Positions 26,920 through 34,724 of a stretch of 64,000 bases of DNA are shown one piece after another. Origin of the DNA: an uncultured Prevotellaceae bacterium (GTDB taxonomy: Bacteria > Bacteroidota > Bacteroidia > Bacteroidales > Bacteroidaceae). Each line of letters opens with the position of its first letter. Within the stretch, counting starts at the first letter, position 1. The notes under the pieces are model-generated. The model saw only the letters and a list, made by a program, of their open reading frames with translations, was not told the origin of the DNA and did no database searches. The DNA lies in contig UQST01000013.1 of NCBI GenBank assembly GCA_900543815.1, forward strand, positions 1 through 64,000, written 5' to 3'. The position numbers and the translations under genes were made by a program.

Positions 26920-26948
26920 AGCGGTGTGTGTGTACCGCTCCACCTTTT
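26920..26948 (+). terminator. Terminator after the toxin-antitoxin pair
   Basis: AGCGGT (26920-26925) pairs with ACCGCT (26934-26939), followed by CCACCTTTT. The short stem gives only moderate strength. Confidence 0.55.
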
Positions 26949-27140
26949 ATGGTCTTACACAACGAAACAAAATGATTGGAAAGGCTGATTCAATGGCATA
27001 ATCATCAGGAATTCAATGCTCCTTGTCCCTCTTCAACGAAGACGAGTGTTGGACATGGCTCGCAAATGACGCCGCCCTTTCTGCTTCCCTGCCCGCAGGA
27101 GTGCTTGTGCTGTGGGCGGGCAGACGCTTTGCCCCTTGCT

Positions 27141-27208
27141 CCATCAGCCTTCCGGGGGGGGCTTTCATCAGCCTTCTCTGGGTGCTTCATCAGCCTGCGA
27201 TGGCCCTA
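27141..27208. repeat. CATCAGCCT tandem array upstream of lrgA
   Basis: CATCAGCCT occurs at 27142, 27166 and 27188, with spacings of 24 and 22 bases. The third unit contains CTGCGATGGCC, also present in the 22-bp arrays (for example 59018-59028), so they may be related. Confidence 0.55.
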
Positions 27209-27314
27209 TGATGTGCGTTTGGGGCAAACTTCTGCCGCGCTGATGCGTGCAGTCCCGTATTTTCTCCCTACTTTTGCACCCGTTTTCAGGATACATCTAA
27301 AAGGATAGCAAATT

Positions 27315-27707
27315 ATGTTTCGACAATTAGCCATCATCATCGGATGCCTTGCCGTTGGTGAGTTCATCGTGTGGCTCACGGGTGTGTGCGTGCCTTCCAG
27401 CATACTGGGAATGCTGCTGCTCACCGCCCTGCTCAAGGCAGGCATCGTGAAACTGGAGTGGGTGGAGACCACTTCCAACTTCCTGGTCAAGAACATGGGA
27501 TTCTTCTTCGTGCCGCCCGGGGTGGCGCTCATGCTCTATTTCGACATCATCCGTGCCGAACTGCTGCCCATAGTGGTGGCCACCGTACTGAGTACCATCC
27601 TGGTGCTTGTGACTACTGGATGGGTGCATGTGCTTACCCGCAAGGCGATAGCACGCGCCCGCAAGAGGACGAAGGAGAGTGAAGACCCAAACGAGAAGGA
27701 GGATTGA
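27315..27707 (+). CDS. lrgA: LrgA/CidA family membrane protein
   Basis: A 130-residue protein with four hydrophobic segments, the CidA/LrgA holin-like family. Typical pieces are QLAIIIGCLAVGEFIVW, VPSSILGMLLLTALL, NFLVKNMGFFFVPPGVALML and LPIVVATVLSTILVLVTTG. Members act with LrgB in the inner membrane. They were described as modulators of murein hydrolase activity in Staphylococcus and as exporters of small acids or pyruvate elsewhere. The C-terminus is charged (RARKRTKESEDPNEKED). The lrgB gene follows after 5 bases, so the pair is co-transcribed. A promoter-like TACTTTTG lies about 40 bases upstream. Confidence 0.88.
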   Translation: MFRQLAIIIGCLAVGEFIVWLTGVCVPSSILGMLLLTALLKAGIVKLEWVETTSNFLVKNMGFFFVPPGVALMLYFDIIRAELLPIVVATVLSTILVLVTTGWVHVLTRKAIARARKRTKESEDPNEKED

Positions 27708-27712
27708 ACGCT

Positions 27713-28417
27713 ATGAGCACACATGAATATCTGTCCAACGACTATTTTCTGCTGACACTCACATTCGGTGTCTATTTCCTGGCCAAGCTGGTGCGCAAGT
27801 TGCTGCGCCTGCCTGTCTTCAACCCCATACTGGTGAGCATCGCCTTCCTCATCATCTTCCTGCGCGTGGCGGATGTGGATTACGAGGAGTACCGAGTGAG
27901 CGGTGCCAAGATAGACTTCTGGCTCAAACCGGCCGTGGTGGCACTTGGCGTACCCCTCTACAAGCAGTTAAGCAGCATCCGTCAGGAGATTTTGCCCATA
28001 CTGTTGTCGCAGTTGGCTGGCTGTGTGGTAGGTGTAGTGTCGGTGGTGGGAATAGCCCGCCTGATGGGTGCCAGCACCGATGTGGTGCTCTCGCTGGCTG
28101 CCAAGTCGGTCACCACACCTATTGCCATGGAGGTGACCGAGAGCGTGGGTGGCATACCGGCACTTACTGCCACCATCGTGGTATTCGTGGGTATCTTCGG
28201 TGCCATCACGGGTTTCCGCATCCTCAGATACGGTCACATAGGCATGCCATCCTCGCAGGGTATCTCGCTGGGTACGGCTTCTCATGCCGTGGGCACTTCT
28301 GCAGCGATGGAGCGAAGCATGGAACATGGCGCTTATGCTTCGCTTGGCCTCACCCTCAACGGTATCTTCACAGCCATCCTGGCACCGTATGTGCTGCACT
28401 GGATGGGGGTGATGTAG
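27713..28417 (+). CDS. lrgB: LrgB family membrane protein
   Basis: A 234-residue polytopic protein of the LrgB/CidB family. The frame opens at a TTG at 27704, but the ATG at 27713 (MSTHEYLSNDYFLLTLTFGV) is the better start. Conserved features include RLPVFNPILVSI, SLAAKSVTTPIAMEVTESVG and HIGMPSSQGISLGTASHAVG, with the final GTASHAxGTS block typical of the family. It is the partner of the preceding LrgA-like protein. A strong terminator with a T-run follows at 28491-28529. What it transports here cannot be told. Confidence 0.9.
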   Translation: MSTHEYLSNDYFLLTLTFGVYFLAKLVRKLLRLPVFNPILVSIAFLIIFLRVADVDYEEYRVSGAKIDFWLKPAVVALGVPLYKQLSSIRQEILPILLSQLAGCVVGVVSVVGIARLMGASTDVVLSLAAKSVTTPIAMEVTESVGGIPALTATIVVFVGIFGAITGFRILRYGHIGMPSSQGISLGTASHAVGTSAAMERSMEHGAYASLGLTLNGIFTAILAPYVLHWMGVM

Positions 28418-28490
28418 GGCAATTCACGCTTGTGAAAGTGAAAAGTTTTCCCTGTCGGGAACGAAAAGTGAAAAGTAAAAAGTGAAAAGT

Positions 28491-28529
28491 GCTGCGCGGT
28501 GGAGTCCATCGCGCAGCTTGTTTTTTATT
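28491..28529 (+). terminator. Terminator after lrgB
   Basis: GCTGCGCG (28491-28498) pairs perfectly with CGCGCAGC (28510-28517), followed by TTGTTTTTTATT. Confidence 0.88.
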
Positions 28530-28680
28530 GCTGCATGGTGGCTTTTTTCGTCCTCATGGTGGCTTTCGGACGGTTGTAAAGCGGACTTCCGTCTTTCATA
28601 AGGCAGTTTTCTATTTTCTATTAAGCTTGGAGAAAATGTTTTTTCAGTATAGGCGAATTGTCCGTTTGCAGCTTTTGTAC

Positions 28681-28743
28681 GGCCATCAGAAGCCTTTGGA
28701 TGGCCATCAGAAGCCTTTGGATGTGCATCAGAAGCCTGCAAAC
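28681..28743. repeat. 21-bp tandem repeat downstream of lrgB
   Basis: GGCCATCAGAAGCCTTTGGA plus T occurs at 28681-28701 and exactly again at 28702-28722; a third, diverged unit (GTGCATCAGAAGCCTGCAAA plus C) fills 28723-28743. CATCAG is shared with the array at 27141-27208, so similar arrays bracket lrgAB. Confidence 0.8.
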
Positions 28744-28981
28744 GGAGATTTTATACCTGCTTCTTGAAACTTTCAGTGTGCTTGCGGGATAAATTATGAA
28801 GGCTTCCGGAAGGATGGGTTCTTGCTTCATTAGGCTGGAAGGCAGGGAGTTGGGTAGCATGCGTGACGACAACAGGCCTTCTCTATCCTTCTCTGGTCAT
28901 TGGCAGGTTTGGTTTAAATGGGCATGGCAGTTGCCTGAAGGGGTACTTTCAGAGTAGAGAAAAGGGGGCATTATACAAGTT

Positions 28982-29013
28982 CGGGGGTGCATCCAGCAGC
29001 GGATGCACCCCCG
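28982..29013 (-). terminator. Hairpin after the Gfo/Idh/MocA gene
   Basis: CGGGGGTGCATCC (28982-28994) pairs perfectly with GGATGCACCCCCG (29001-29013). It is 41 bases past the minus-strand stop at 29055. No T-run follows on that strand. Confidence 0.55.
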
Positions 29014-29054
29014 GATAGTGGGGGCACTTGAGGTTGACCTTATGGCGTGTCGTG

Positions 29055-30422
29055 TCAGCAACGCTTGTCCAGATAGGGCAGGTGATAGGGACGGCGGTAC
29101 TCGTAGTAGTACAGGCGGTGGGCAGCAGCCTCCTTGTCACCCTCGAAGTTGAGCGTTGCGGGGTTCCAGCGCACGGGACGACCCAGTTCGCGGGCGATAT
29201 TGGTCAGGCAGCACAGCGTGTTGGTGCTGGTGCCGTACTCTACCGGTGCGATGGGATCCACATGGTTGCGGATGGCATCGATGAAGTTCTGCATGTGCGG
29301 TGAACTCACCTCGTACTGTCCCTTTCCGATGCTCTCCTGCTGCTTCTTGAGCAGTTTGCTGTCGGAGCATTCGATGTAGCCTCGTGCTACCTTCAGCCAT
29401 CCCTTGTCGCCGATGAACTTTATGCCCTTGGCTTCTTTGTCGTCGGTGTAGGGACGCTCCTGCATGATGATGCCGTTGGCATACTTCATGGTATTCCATT
29501 CTGCACCCTTGTAGCCCTTGGGGATGTACTCTACCGGGCCCAGTCCGTCCATTCCCAGTGCTGCCTGTGCTATATCATACATGTGGGCACCCCAGTCTGC
29601 GGGATAGCCGTTGCCGGTCTCGCTGTACCAGCGCCATGCGCCCCACAGCTTCTCGTTCTCGGCTGGGTCGAGCGAGATGGGCGGACAGAGGTCGGGATGA
29701 TAGTGTATCTTGGGGTCGGTGAGGGGACCCATCCACAGGTTCCAGTTGAGGTTCTCGGGCACGGGCATCTCGGGTAGATCGAGCGGTTTGGGTGGTTCAC
29801 CCACGCGGCAATATACCTCCTTGATGTTTCCCAGTCCGCCTGCACGTACCAGTGCAATGGCCTGCTGGAACTCGGCACTGCTGCGTTGCTGGCTTCCCAT
29901 CTGCAGTATGCGGTGGTTGGCTCTTACGGCAGCCTGCACGGCCAAGCCTTCTGTGATGGTGTAGGCTTGCGGCTTCTGCAGATACACATCCTTGCCTGCC
30001 TGCACCGAGTGGATGGCTACCAGTGCGTGCCAATGGTCGGGTGTGGCTATCTCGATGGCATCTATATCCTTGCGCTCAAGCAGTTGCTCGTACTGCTCAT
30101 ACATGTCGCAGCGCTGCGGCATTCCTTTGCTCTTCTGCCAGCCAGTCACGTAGCGGCGGAAGCGCTCGCGCTTGATGCTATCCACATCGCAGCATGCTGC
30201 CACCTGCACACCGGGGCAACCGGTGAATGAGTTGAAGTCGCTGCAGCCTTGCTGGCCCAGTCCCACGAAGCCCAGAACCACGCGGTCAGACGGTGCTATG
30301 CGCACGCCGTCAACGGTGAAGCTGGGCAGAATCATAAATCCGGCAATGCCTGTGGCGGCAGTTGCCAGGAAGTCGCGTCGGTTCATGCCGCCTGCAGCTT
30401 CTTTGGCTTTCTTCTTTTCCAT
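29055..30422 (-). CDS. Gfo/Idh/MocA family oxidoreductase with export signal
   Basis: The start at 30422 (MEKKKAKEAAGG) is chosen because the longer frame runs back into the flippase gene. The 455-residue product has an Arg-Arg signal (MNRRDFLATAATGIAGFMIL), as in many Bacteroidetes exported Gfo/Idh/MocA proteins. The dinucleotide-binding segment is VVLGFVGLGQQGCSDFNSF, then ACCDVD. KDVYLQKPQAYTITEG carries the family's conserved EKP-like Lys-Pro. The C-terminal half is the substrate domain (YPADWGAHMYDIAQAALGMD). Such enzymes oxidise or epimerise sugars, and some (GH109) cleave glycosides with NAD. The substrate is not evident, and GH109 assignment is not supported. Confidence 0.85.
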   Translation of the reverse strand: MEKKKAKEAAGGMNRRDFLATAATGIAGFMILPSFTVDGVRIAPSDRVVLGFVGLGQQGCSDFNSFTGCPGVQVAACCDVDSIKRERFRRYVTGWQKSKGMPQRCDMYEQYEQLLERKDIDAIEIATPDHWHALVAIHSVQAGKDVYLQKPQAYTITEGLAVQAAVRANHRILQMGSQQRSSAEFQQAIALVRAGGLGNIKEVYCRVGEPPKPLDLPEMPVPENLNWNLWMGPLTDPKIHYHPDLCPPISLDPAENEKLWGAWRWYSETGNGYPADWGAHMYDIAQAALGMDGLGPVEYIPKGYKGAEWNTMKYANGIIMQERPYTDDKEAKGIKFIGDKGWLKVARGYIECSDSKLLKKQQESIGKGQYEVSSPHMQNFIDAIRNHVDPIAPVEYGTSTNTLCCLTNIARELGRPVRWNPATLNFEGDKEAAAHRLYYYEYRRPYHLPYLDKRC

Positions 30423-30471
30423 TTCAGTTAGAATTATAGGGTTGATAAATAAGTGAATTGCCTTGATGGGG

Positions 30472-31923
30472 TCAACGTTTTCTGAAGTATTTCCCAATGA
30501 CGGGCAGTCCTGCGAGCGGCATGTCTCTCCACACCGTGTAGGCAGCATACACCACCACCAGAGCTGTGCCTGCAGCCAGACGTAGCAGCACTGGCCACTC
30601 ATCGGGCACCAGCGTGATGAGCACATAGAGCACGATGGCCAGCAGCACGTAGCCGGCCATACTGCGCATGGGATAAGGGATGGGGTTCTTCTTCTGCCCC
30701 ACGATATAGCTCAGTACCATGGCTGTACCGTAGCCCGCAAAGCCGCCCCAAGCACATGCCATATAGCTCATGCGGGGGATGCCATAGAAGTTGACGGCCA
30801 GCAGCACGGTGCATCCTACGATGGAGAACACGGCTCCGTAGATGGTCTTGTCGATGAGCTTGTACCAGAACGAGAGGTTGAAATACACGCCCATCATTAT
30901 CTCGGCGGCCATCACGATGGGCACCACGCGCAACCCCTGCCAGTAGTCGGCTCCCACCATGTAGCGCAGGGCAGGCAGCCAAGCCATCACGCACAGAAAG
31001 GCCAGGAGGGTGAAGATGAGAAAGTACTTCATTCCCATGGCATACATGTGTGCCTGACTGCGCTCACGGCTCTGGGCAAAGACGAACGGCTCATAGGCAT
31101 AGCGGAACGCCTGGGTTATCATGGCCATTATCATGGCTATCTTTGCACAGGCGCCATATACGGCCAGCTCGCTGATGCCTTGTGCCTTGTCGGGATATAC
31201 GAGGGGGAATATCATCTTGTCGGCAGCCTGGTTGAGGATGCCTGCAATGCCCAATATGAGGATGGGCCAGGAATAGGAGAGCATCCTGCGCAGCAGGCCC
31301 ATATCCACGCGGAAGCGCATGTGGATGAGTTCGGGAACGAAGAAGAAGGTGATGAGGAAGGTGCACACCAGATTGAGGAAGAACACATAGAACACCTCGG
31401 TATGCCCGAGTACCACGAAGTAGAGCAGGTTGAGTCCGATGTTGAGCACTATGAAGAGGAGCTTCAGAGAGGCAAACTTCATGGCTTTCTTCTGGAAGCG
31501 GAGCAGGCAGAAGGGTATTGCCTGTATGGCATCAAGCGCCACTACGGCTGCCATCATCAGCAGATAGTCGGGGTGGTCAGCATAGCCCAATGCCTGACTG
31601 ATGGGGGTGGCAAACAGCACCACAGCACCCAGGAAGAGCAACGAGAGGGCGCTCACCAGTGCGAGCGATGTGCTGAACACGGTGTTGGCATCCTCGTCCT
31701 CCTTGTTGGCAAAGCGGAAGAAGGTGGTCTCCATGCCGAATGTGAGTATCACCAGAATGAGTGCCGTGTAGGCATACAGGTTGGTCACTATGCCGTAGCC
31801 GCCGCTTGCGGCAGAGATGACATGCGTGTAGAGGGGGACGAGCAGATAGTTGAGGAAGCGTCCCACGATGCTTGAAAGTCCGTATATGGCCGTATCCTTG
31901 GCCAATGTCTTGATGCTTGCCAT
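30472..31923 (-). CDS. Polysaccharide flippase (MOP superfamily, Wzx-like)
   Basis: A 483-residue integral membrane protein with about 12-14 hydrophobic segments and no signal peptide. The N-terminus (LAKDTAIYGLSSIVGRFLNY) is typical of the RfbX/Wzx oligosaccharide flippases in the MATE-like superfamily, which move lipid-linked sugars across the inner membrane. A loop rich in charge (ANKEDEDANTVFST) follows the third segment. No glycosyltransferases are adjacent; the gene sits in a housekeeping run between spmAB and a Gfo/Idh/MocA gene. The cargo could be an O-unit, a peptidoglycan-like precursor or a glycan for protein O-glycosylation, and cannot be told here. Confidence 0.85.
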   Translation of the reverse strand: MASIKTLAKDTAIYGLSSIVGRFLNYLLVPLYTHVISAASGGYGIVTNLYAYTALILVILTFGMETTFFRFANKEDEDANTVFSTSLALVSALSLLFLGAVVLFATPISQALGYADHPDYLLMMAAVVALDAIQAIPFCLLRFQKKAMKFASLKLLFIVLNIGLNLLYFVVLGHTEVFYVFFLNLVCTFLITFFFVPELIHMRFRVDMGLLRRMLSYSWPILILGIAGILNQAADKMIFPLVYPDKAQGISELAVYGACAKIAMIMAMITQAFRYAYEPFVFAQSRERSQAHMYAMGMKYFLIFTLLAFLCVMAWLPALRYMVGADYWQGLRVVPIVMAAEIMMGVYFNLSFWYKLIDKTIYGAVFSIVGCTVLLAVNFYGIPRMSYMACAWGGFAGYGTAMVLSYIVGQKKNPIPYPMRSMAGYVLLAIVLYVLITLVPDEWPVLLRLAAGTALVVVYAAYTVWRDMPLAGLPVIGKYFRKR

Positions 31924-31975
31924 TATATATATAATGTATTGCGTTGTCGGGTAATGAGGCTTCGGAGTCCGGTCC

Positions 31976-33205
31976 TTAGCCGAAGAAGATGTATGCCACT
32001 GCCATGGCTGCTATCACGCCGCAGAGGTCGGTGAGCAGTCCGGCACTCACAGCGTGACGGGTCTTGCGCACTCCCACGCTGCCGAAATATACTGCGAGGA
32101 TGTAGAAGGTGGTGTCGGTAGCTCCCTGGAATATGCAGGAAAGGCGTCCCGCAAAGGAGTCGGCGCCGTAGGTCTGCATTGCATCCACCATCATACCGCG
32201 TGCGCCTGAACCGCTCAACGGTTTCATGATGGCTGTAGGCAGGGCTGCCACGTAGTCGGAGTTGCCTCCGCAGGCTTCCACAGCCCGTCCGATGCCGCCT
32301 ATGATGAAGTCCATAGCGCCACTTGCCCTGAATACTCCTATGGCCACCAGTATTGCCACCAGATAGGGAATGATGCGCACGGCCGTCTCGAAGCCGCCTT
32401 TGGCTCCTTCGACAAAGGCTTCATAGACGTTCACTTTGCGTCGGAAACCCGCCACAATGAAGGCCATGATGATGCCGAAGAGTATTACGTTGGCCGCTGT
32501 AGTGCTCCATGTGTTCATCGTCTCACGGTCGAGCTGTGTGCCCAGCCAGATGACTCCTGCCACCAGCACGCATAGTCCGAGCACCGTGCCGAGTATCACG
32601 CGGTTGAAGAGATTGATGCGCTGGTAGAGGCTGGTTATCACCATACCCGCCAGAGTGGCTATGGTGGTGGCGATGAGGATGGGAATGAACACGTCGGTAG
32701 GCTGTTCGGCACCCAGTTGAGCTCTATAGACCATCACTCCCACAGGTATCAGACATAGTCCGCTGGTATTGAGTACCAGGAACATTATCATGGCATTGGT
32801 GGCAGTGTCCTTCTTTTCGTTGAGCTCCTGAAGCCCCTGCATCGCCTTCAGTCCAAGCGGTGTGGCGGCATTGTCAAGCCCGAGCATGTTGGCGCTGAAG
32901 TTCATGAAGATGTGTCCGAAGACTGGATGCCCGGCCGGGATTTCGGGGAAAAGCCGGGTCATAAGCGGGCTGAGCCAGCGTGCGAGGCGATCTACGATGC
33001 CTCCGCGCTCGCCTATCTTCATGATTCCCATCCATAAGCTCAGCACGCCGGTAAGGCCCAGAGAGATGTCGAAAGCGGTCTTGGCGCTGTCAAACGTGCT
33101 GTTCATGATGGCGGGAAACACCTCTGTGTTGCCCATGGCAAGCTGCACCGTCGCTATGAGGAATGCGATGGCAAAGAACCCTATCCATATATAGTTGAGT
33201 ACCAT
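31976..33205 (-). CDS. SpmA-SpmB fusion (nucleoside-recognition domains)
   Basis: A 409-residue membrane protein with two nucleoside-recognition (Gate) halves. The first resembles Bacillus SpmA (GLTGVLSLWMGIMKIGERGG, then FMNFSANMLGLDNAATPLGL). The second resembles SpmB (GFETAVRIIPYLVAILVAIG, then PLSGSGARGMMVDAMQTYG). In Bacillus these are separate genes needed for spore core dehydration; in non-spore-formers such as Bacteroidetes the fused form has an unknown transport-like role. About ten hydrophobic segments are visible. It lies 24 bases downstream of ruvB, probably in the same transcript. Confidence 0.9.
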   Translation of the reverse strand: MVLNYIWIGFFAIAFLIATVQLAMGNTEVFPAIMNSTFDSAKTAFDISLGLTGVLSLWMGIMKIGERGGIVDRLARWLSPLMTRLFPEIPAGHPVFGHIFMNFSANMLGLDNAATPLGLKAMQGLQELNEKKDTATNAMIMFLVLNTSGLCLIPVGVMVYRAQLGAEQPTDVFIPILIATTIATLAGMVITSLYQRINLFNRVILGTVLGLCVLVAGVIWLGTQLDRETMNTWSTTAANVILFGIIMAFIVAGFRRKVNVYEAFVEGAKGGFETAVRIIPYLVAILVAIGVFRASGAMDFIIGGIGRAVEACGGNSDYVAALPTAIMKPLSGSGARGMMVDAMQTYGADSFAGRLSCIFQGATDTTFYILAVYFGSVGVRKTRHAVSAGLLTDLCGVIAAMAVAYIFFG

Positions 33206-33229
33206 GATGCTCTGTGTTTGATGATTTGG

Positions 33230-34264
33230 TCAGAAGAGTGTACCTTGGGAGGCTCCTGCGAAGCGGTCGTCCATAGGTCGTCCCAAGTGGCGGTAGGCCA
33301 TCTCGGTGACTTCGCGGCCGCGTGGAGTGCGCTTGATGAAGCCTTCCTTGATGAGGAACGGCTCATATACTTCCTCCACCGTGCCGCTGTCCTCGCCGAT
33401 GGCAGTGGCTATGGTGCCTACTCCCACCGGGCCTCCCCGGAACTTGTCGATGATTGTGAGCAGTATCTTATTGTCTATCTCATCCAGTCCGTAACGGTCT
33501 ATGTTGAGTGCCTCAAGCGCTATCTGTGCTATGGGCAGGTCGATGCGGCCGTTGCCCTTTACCTGTGCGAAATCGCGCACACGGCGCAGCAGCGCATTGG
33601 CAATACGTGGTGTTCCGCGGCTGCGGCTGGCTATCTCGCCTGCCGCTTCGGCATCGATGGGCAGTCCCAGTATGCCTGCACTGCGTTCGATGATGGTCTG
33701 CAGGGTGTCGGCATCGTAGTATTCGAGATGCAGATTGATGCCGAAACGTGCACGCAAGGGTGCTGTGAGCAGTCCGCTGCGTGTGGTGGCTCCCACCAGT
33801 GTAAAGGGTGCCAGGTCTATCTGTATGCTCCTGGCACTGGGACCTTTGTCTATCATGATGTCGATGCGATAGTCCTCCATCGCGCTGTAGAGGTACTCTT
33901 CCACGACCGGGCTCAGGCGGTGTATCTCATCGATGAAGAGCACATCGTTGGGCTCAAGGCTGGTGAGGATGCCCGCCAGATCGCCTGGCTTGTCGAGTAC
34001 AGGTCCGCTGGTGAGCTTGAAACCTACGCCCAGCTCGTTGGCTATGATGTTGCTCAGGGTGGTCTTTCCCAGTCCTGGAGGACCATGCAGGAGCGTATGG
34101 TCGAGCGGCTCACCGCGATACTTGGCAGCCTCCACGAAGATGCGCAGGTTATCCACCACCTTCTGCTGGCCGCTGAAGTCGCCGAAGCGGAGCGGGCGGA
34201 GTGCATTCTCAAAGTCCTTCTCGCGCGCCTGACCTTCCCTTCTGATGTCGAAGTCTTCTTTCAC
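33230..34264 (-). CDS. ruvB: Holliday junction branch migration ATPase RuvB
   Basis: A 344-residue AAA+ motor that, with RuvA, drives branch migration of Holliday junctions. Walker A is HGPPGLGKTTLSNIIANELG, Walker B is VLFIDEIHRLSP, and sensor 1 is in TLVGATTRSGLL followed by the Arg finger region PLRARFG. The C-terminal winged-helix domain (GGPVGVGTIATAIGEDSGTV) is complete and the length is normal. It lies between ybeY (40 bases upstream) and spmAB (24 bases downstream). Confidence 0.97.
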   Translation of the reverse strand: MKEDFDIRREGQAREKDFENALRPLRFGDFSGQQKVVDNLRIFVEAAKYRGEPLDHTLLHGPPGLGKTTLSNIIANELGVGFKLTSGPVLDKPGDLAGILTSLEPNDVLFIDEIHRLSPVVEEYLYSAMEDYRIDIMIDKGPSARSIQIDLAPFTLVGATTRSGLLTAPLRARFGINLHLEYYDADTLQTIIERSAGILGLPIDAEAAGEIASRSRGTPRIANALLRRVRDFAQVKGNGRIDLPIAQIALEALNIDRYGLDEIDNKILLTIIDKFRGGPVGVGTIATAIGEDSGTVEEVYEPFLIKEGFIKRTPRGREVTEMAYRHLGRPMDDRFAGASQGTLF

Positions 34265-34304
34265 TATAGTGTTTCTTTCCTTTTATATACCTTATTATAT
34301 ATTG

Positions 34305-34724
34305 CTACAGCCACACTGCCAGTGCCAGTGCAGCATTCTCGGCTGCCTCCATCTGCATGCGCAGCTCGGGCGTCTTGTCCTTGATGCCACACAGGTGAAG
34401 CACACCATGGATGATGACGCGATGCAGTTCGCGGCGGTAGGTTTCCCCGATGAGTTCGGCATTGGATGCCACCGTCTCCACCCCTATGAACACATCGCCC
34501 GAGAGCACGTTGCCCGAAGAGTAGTCGAAGCCGATATGGTCGGTGTAGTAGTCATGCTGTATGTACTCGCGGTTGATGCGCAGTATCTCCTCGTCGCTGA
34601 CGAAGATGAAGTTGATGTCGCCCACCTTCTTGCCGTATCGCTCGGCCACTTGCCTGACCCATGCACTGACGCGTGGCTGGTCGATAGGAGGCATTTCCAC
34701 CCCCACTGTATTGTAGCTGATCAT
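34305..34724 (-). CDS. ybeY: Endoribonuclease YbeY (16S rRNA maturation)
   Basis: A 139-residue member of the UPF0054/YbeY family, a zinc-dependent RNase for 16S rRNA 3' processing and ribosome quality control. The metal site begins HGVLHLCG (two His). The third His of the classical HGxLHLxGYDH motif is replaced by Lys-Asp (GIKDKTPELR), a variant I recall from Bacteroidetes homologues. INFIFVSDEEILRINREYIQ is the conserved beta-alpha segment. The ATG overlaps the stop of the S41 protease gene (ATGA at 34724-34721), so the two are translationally coupled. Confidence 0.92.
   Translation of the reverse strand: MISYNTVGVEMPPIDQPRVSAWVRQVAERYGKKVGDINFIFVSDEEILRINREYIQHDYYTDHIGFDYSSGNVLSGDVFIGVETVASNAELIGETYRRELHRVIIHGVLHLCGIKDKTPELRMQMEAAENAALALAVWL

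Larger units (their letters stand above)
25805..27047. mobile_element. AT-rich cassette flanked by 20-bp direct repeats
   Basis: CCTCTTCAACGAAGACGAGT occurs at 25805-25824 (inside the end of the DUF2795 gene) and again at 27028-27047. Between them lies about 1.2 kb with visibly lower G+C than either side, holding the toxin-antitoxin pair. No integrase or transposase is inside. The arrangement resembles an att-flanked insertion at a gene 3' end, but partial duplication of the gene end by another route is equally possible. Confidence 0.5.
26917..27314. other. Spacer before lrgA
   Basis: This 398-base gap holds the cassette terminator, the second 20-bp direct repeat (27028-27047), a short CATCAG repeat array (27141-27208) and a promoter-like TACTTTTG at 27269-27276 for lrgA. 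The frames at 26976-27308 and 27023-27211 begin in the cassette edge and run through the array, so I do not accept them as genes. Confidence 0.5.
28418..29054. other. Spacer between the lrgB and Gfo/Idh/MocA genes
   Basis: A 637-base convergent gap without a gene. It has a purine-rich run of GTGAAAAGT-type repeats (28434-28490), the lrgB terminator, a pair of CATGGTGGCTTT copies 21 bases apart (28534 and 28555), a 21-bp tandem array (28681-28743), and a hairpin at 28982-29013. The frames at 28424-28741 and 28489-28767 are produced by the repeats. Confidence 0.55.

Noticed and set aside
26976..27308. 110-residue plus-strand frame before lrgA
   Set aside because: It crosses the direct repeat, the CATCAG array and the lrgA promoter, and shows no protein-like features.
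28424..28767. Frames with repeating HQKPLDG or ASDGHPK units downstream of lrgB
   Set aside because: The repetition comes from a 21-bp DNA tandem repeat; both strands are open through it, and there is no upstream signal for expression.
29055..30422. GH109-type glycosidase for the Gfo/Idh/MocA protein
   Set aside because: Only the general fold and the signal peptide match; the GH109-specific pattern is not recognised, so the broader name is kept.
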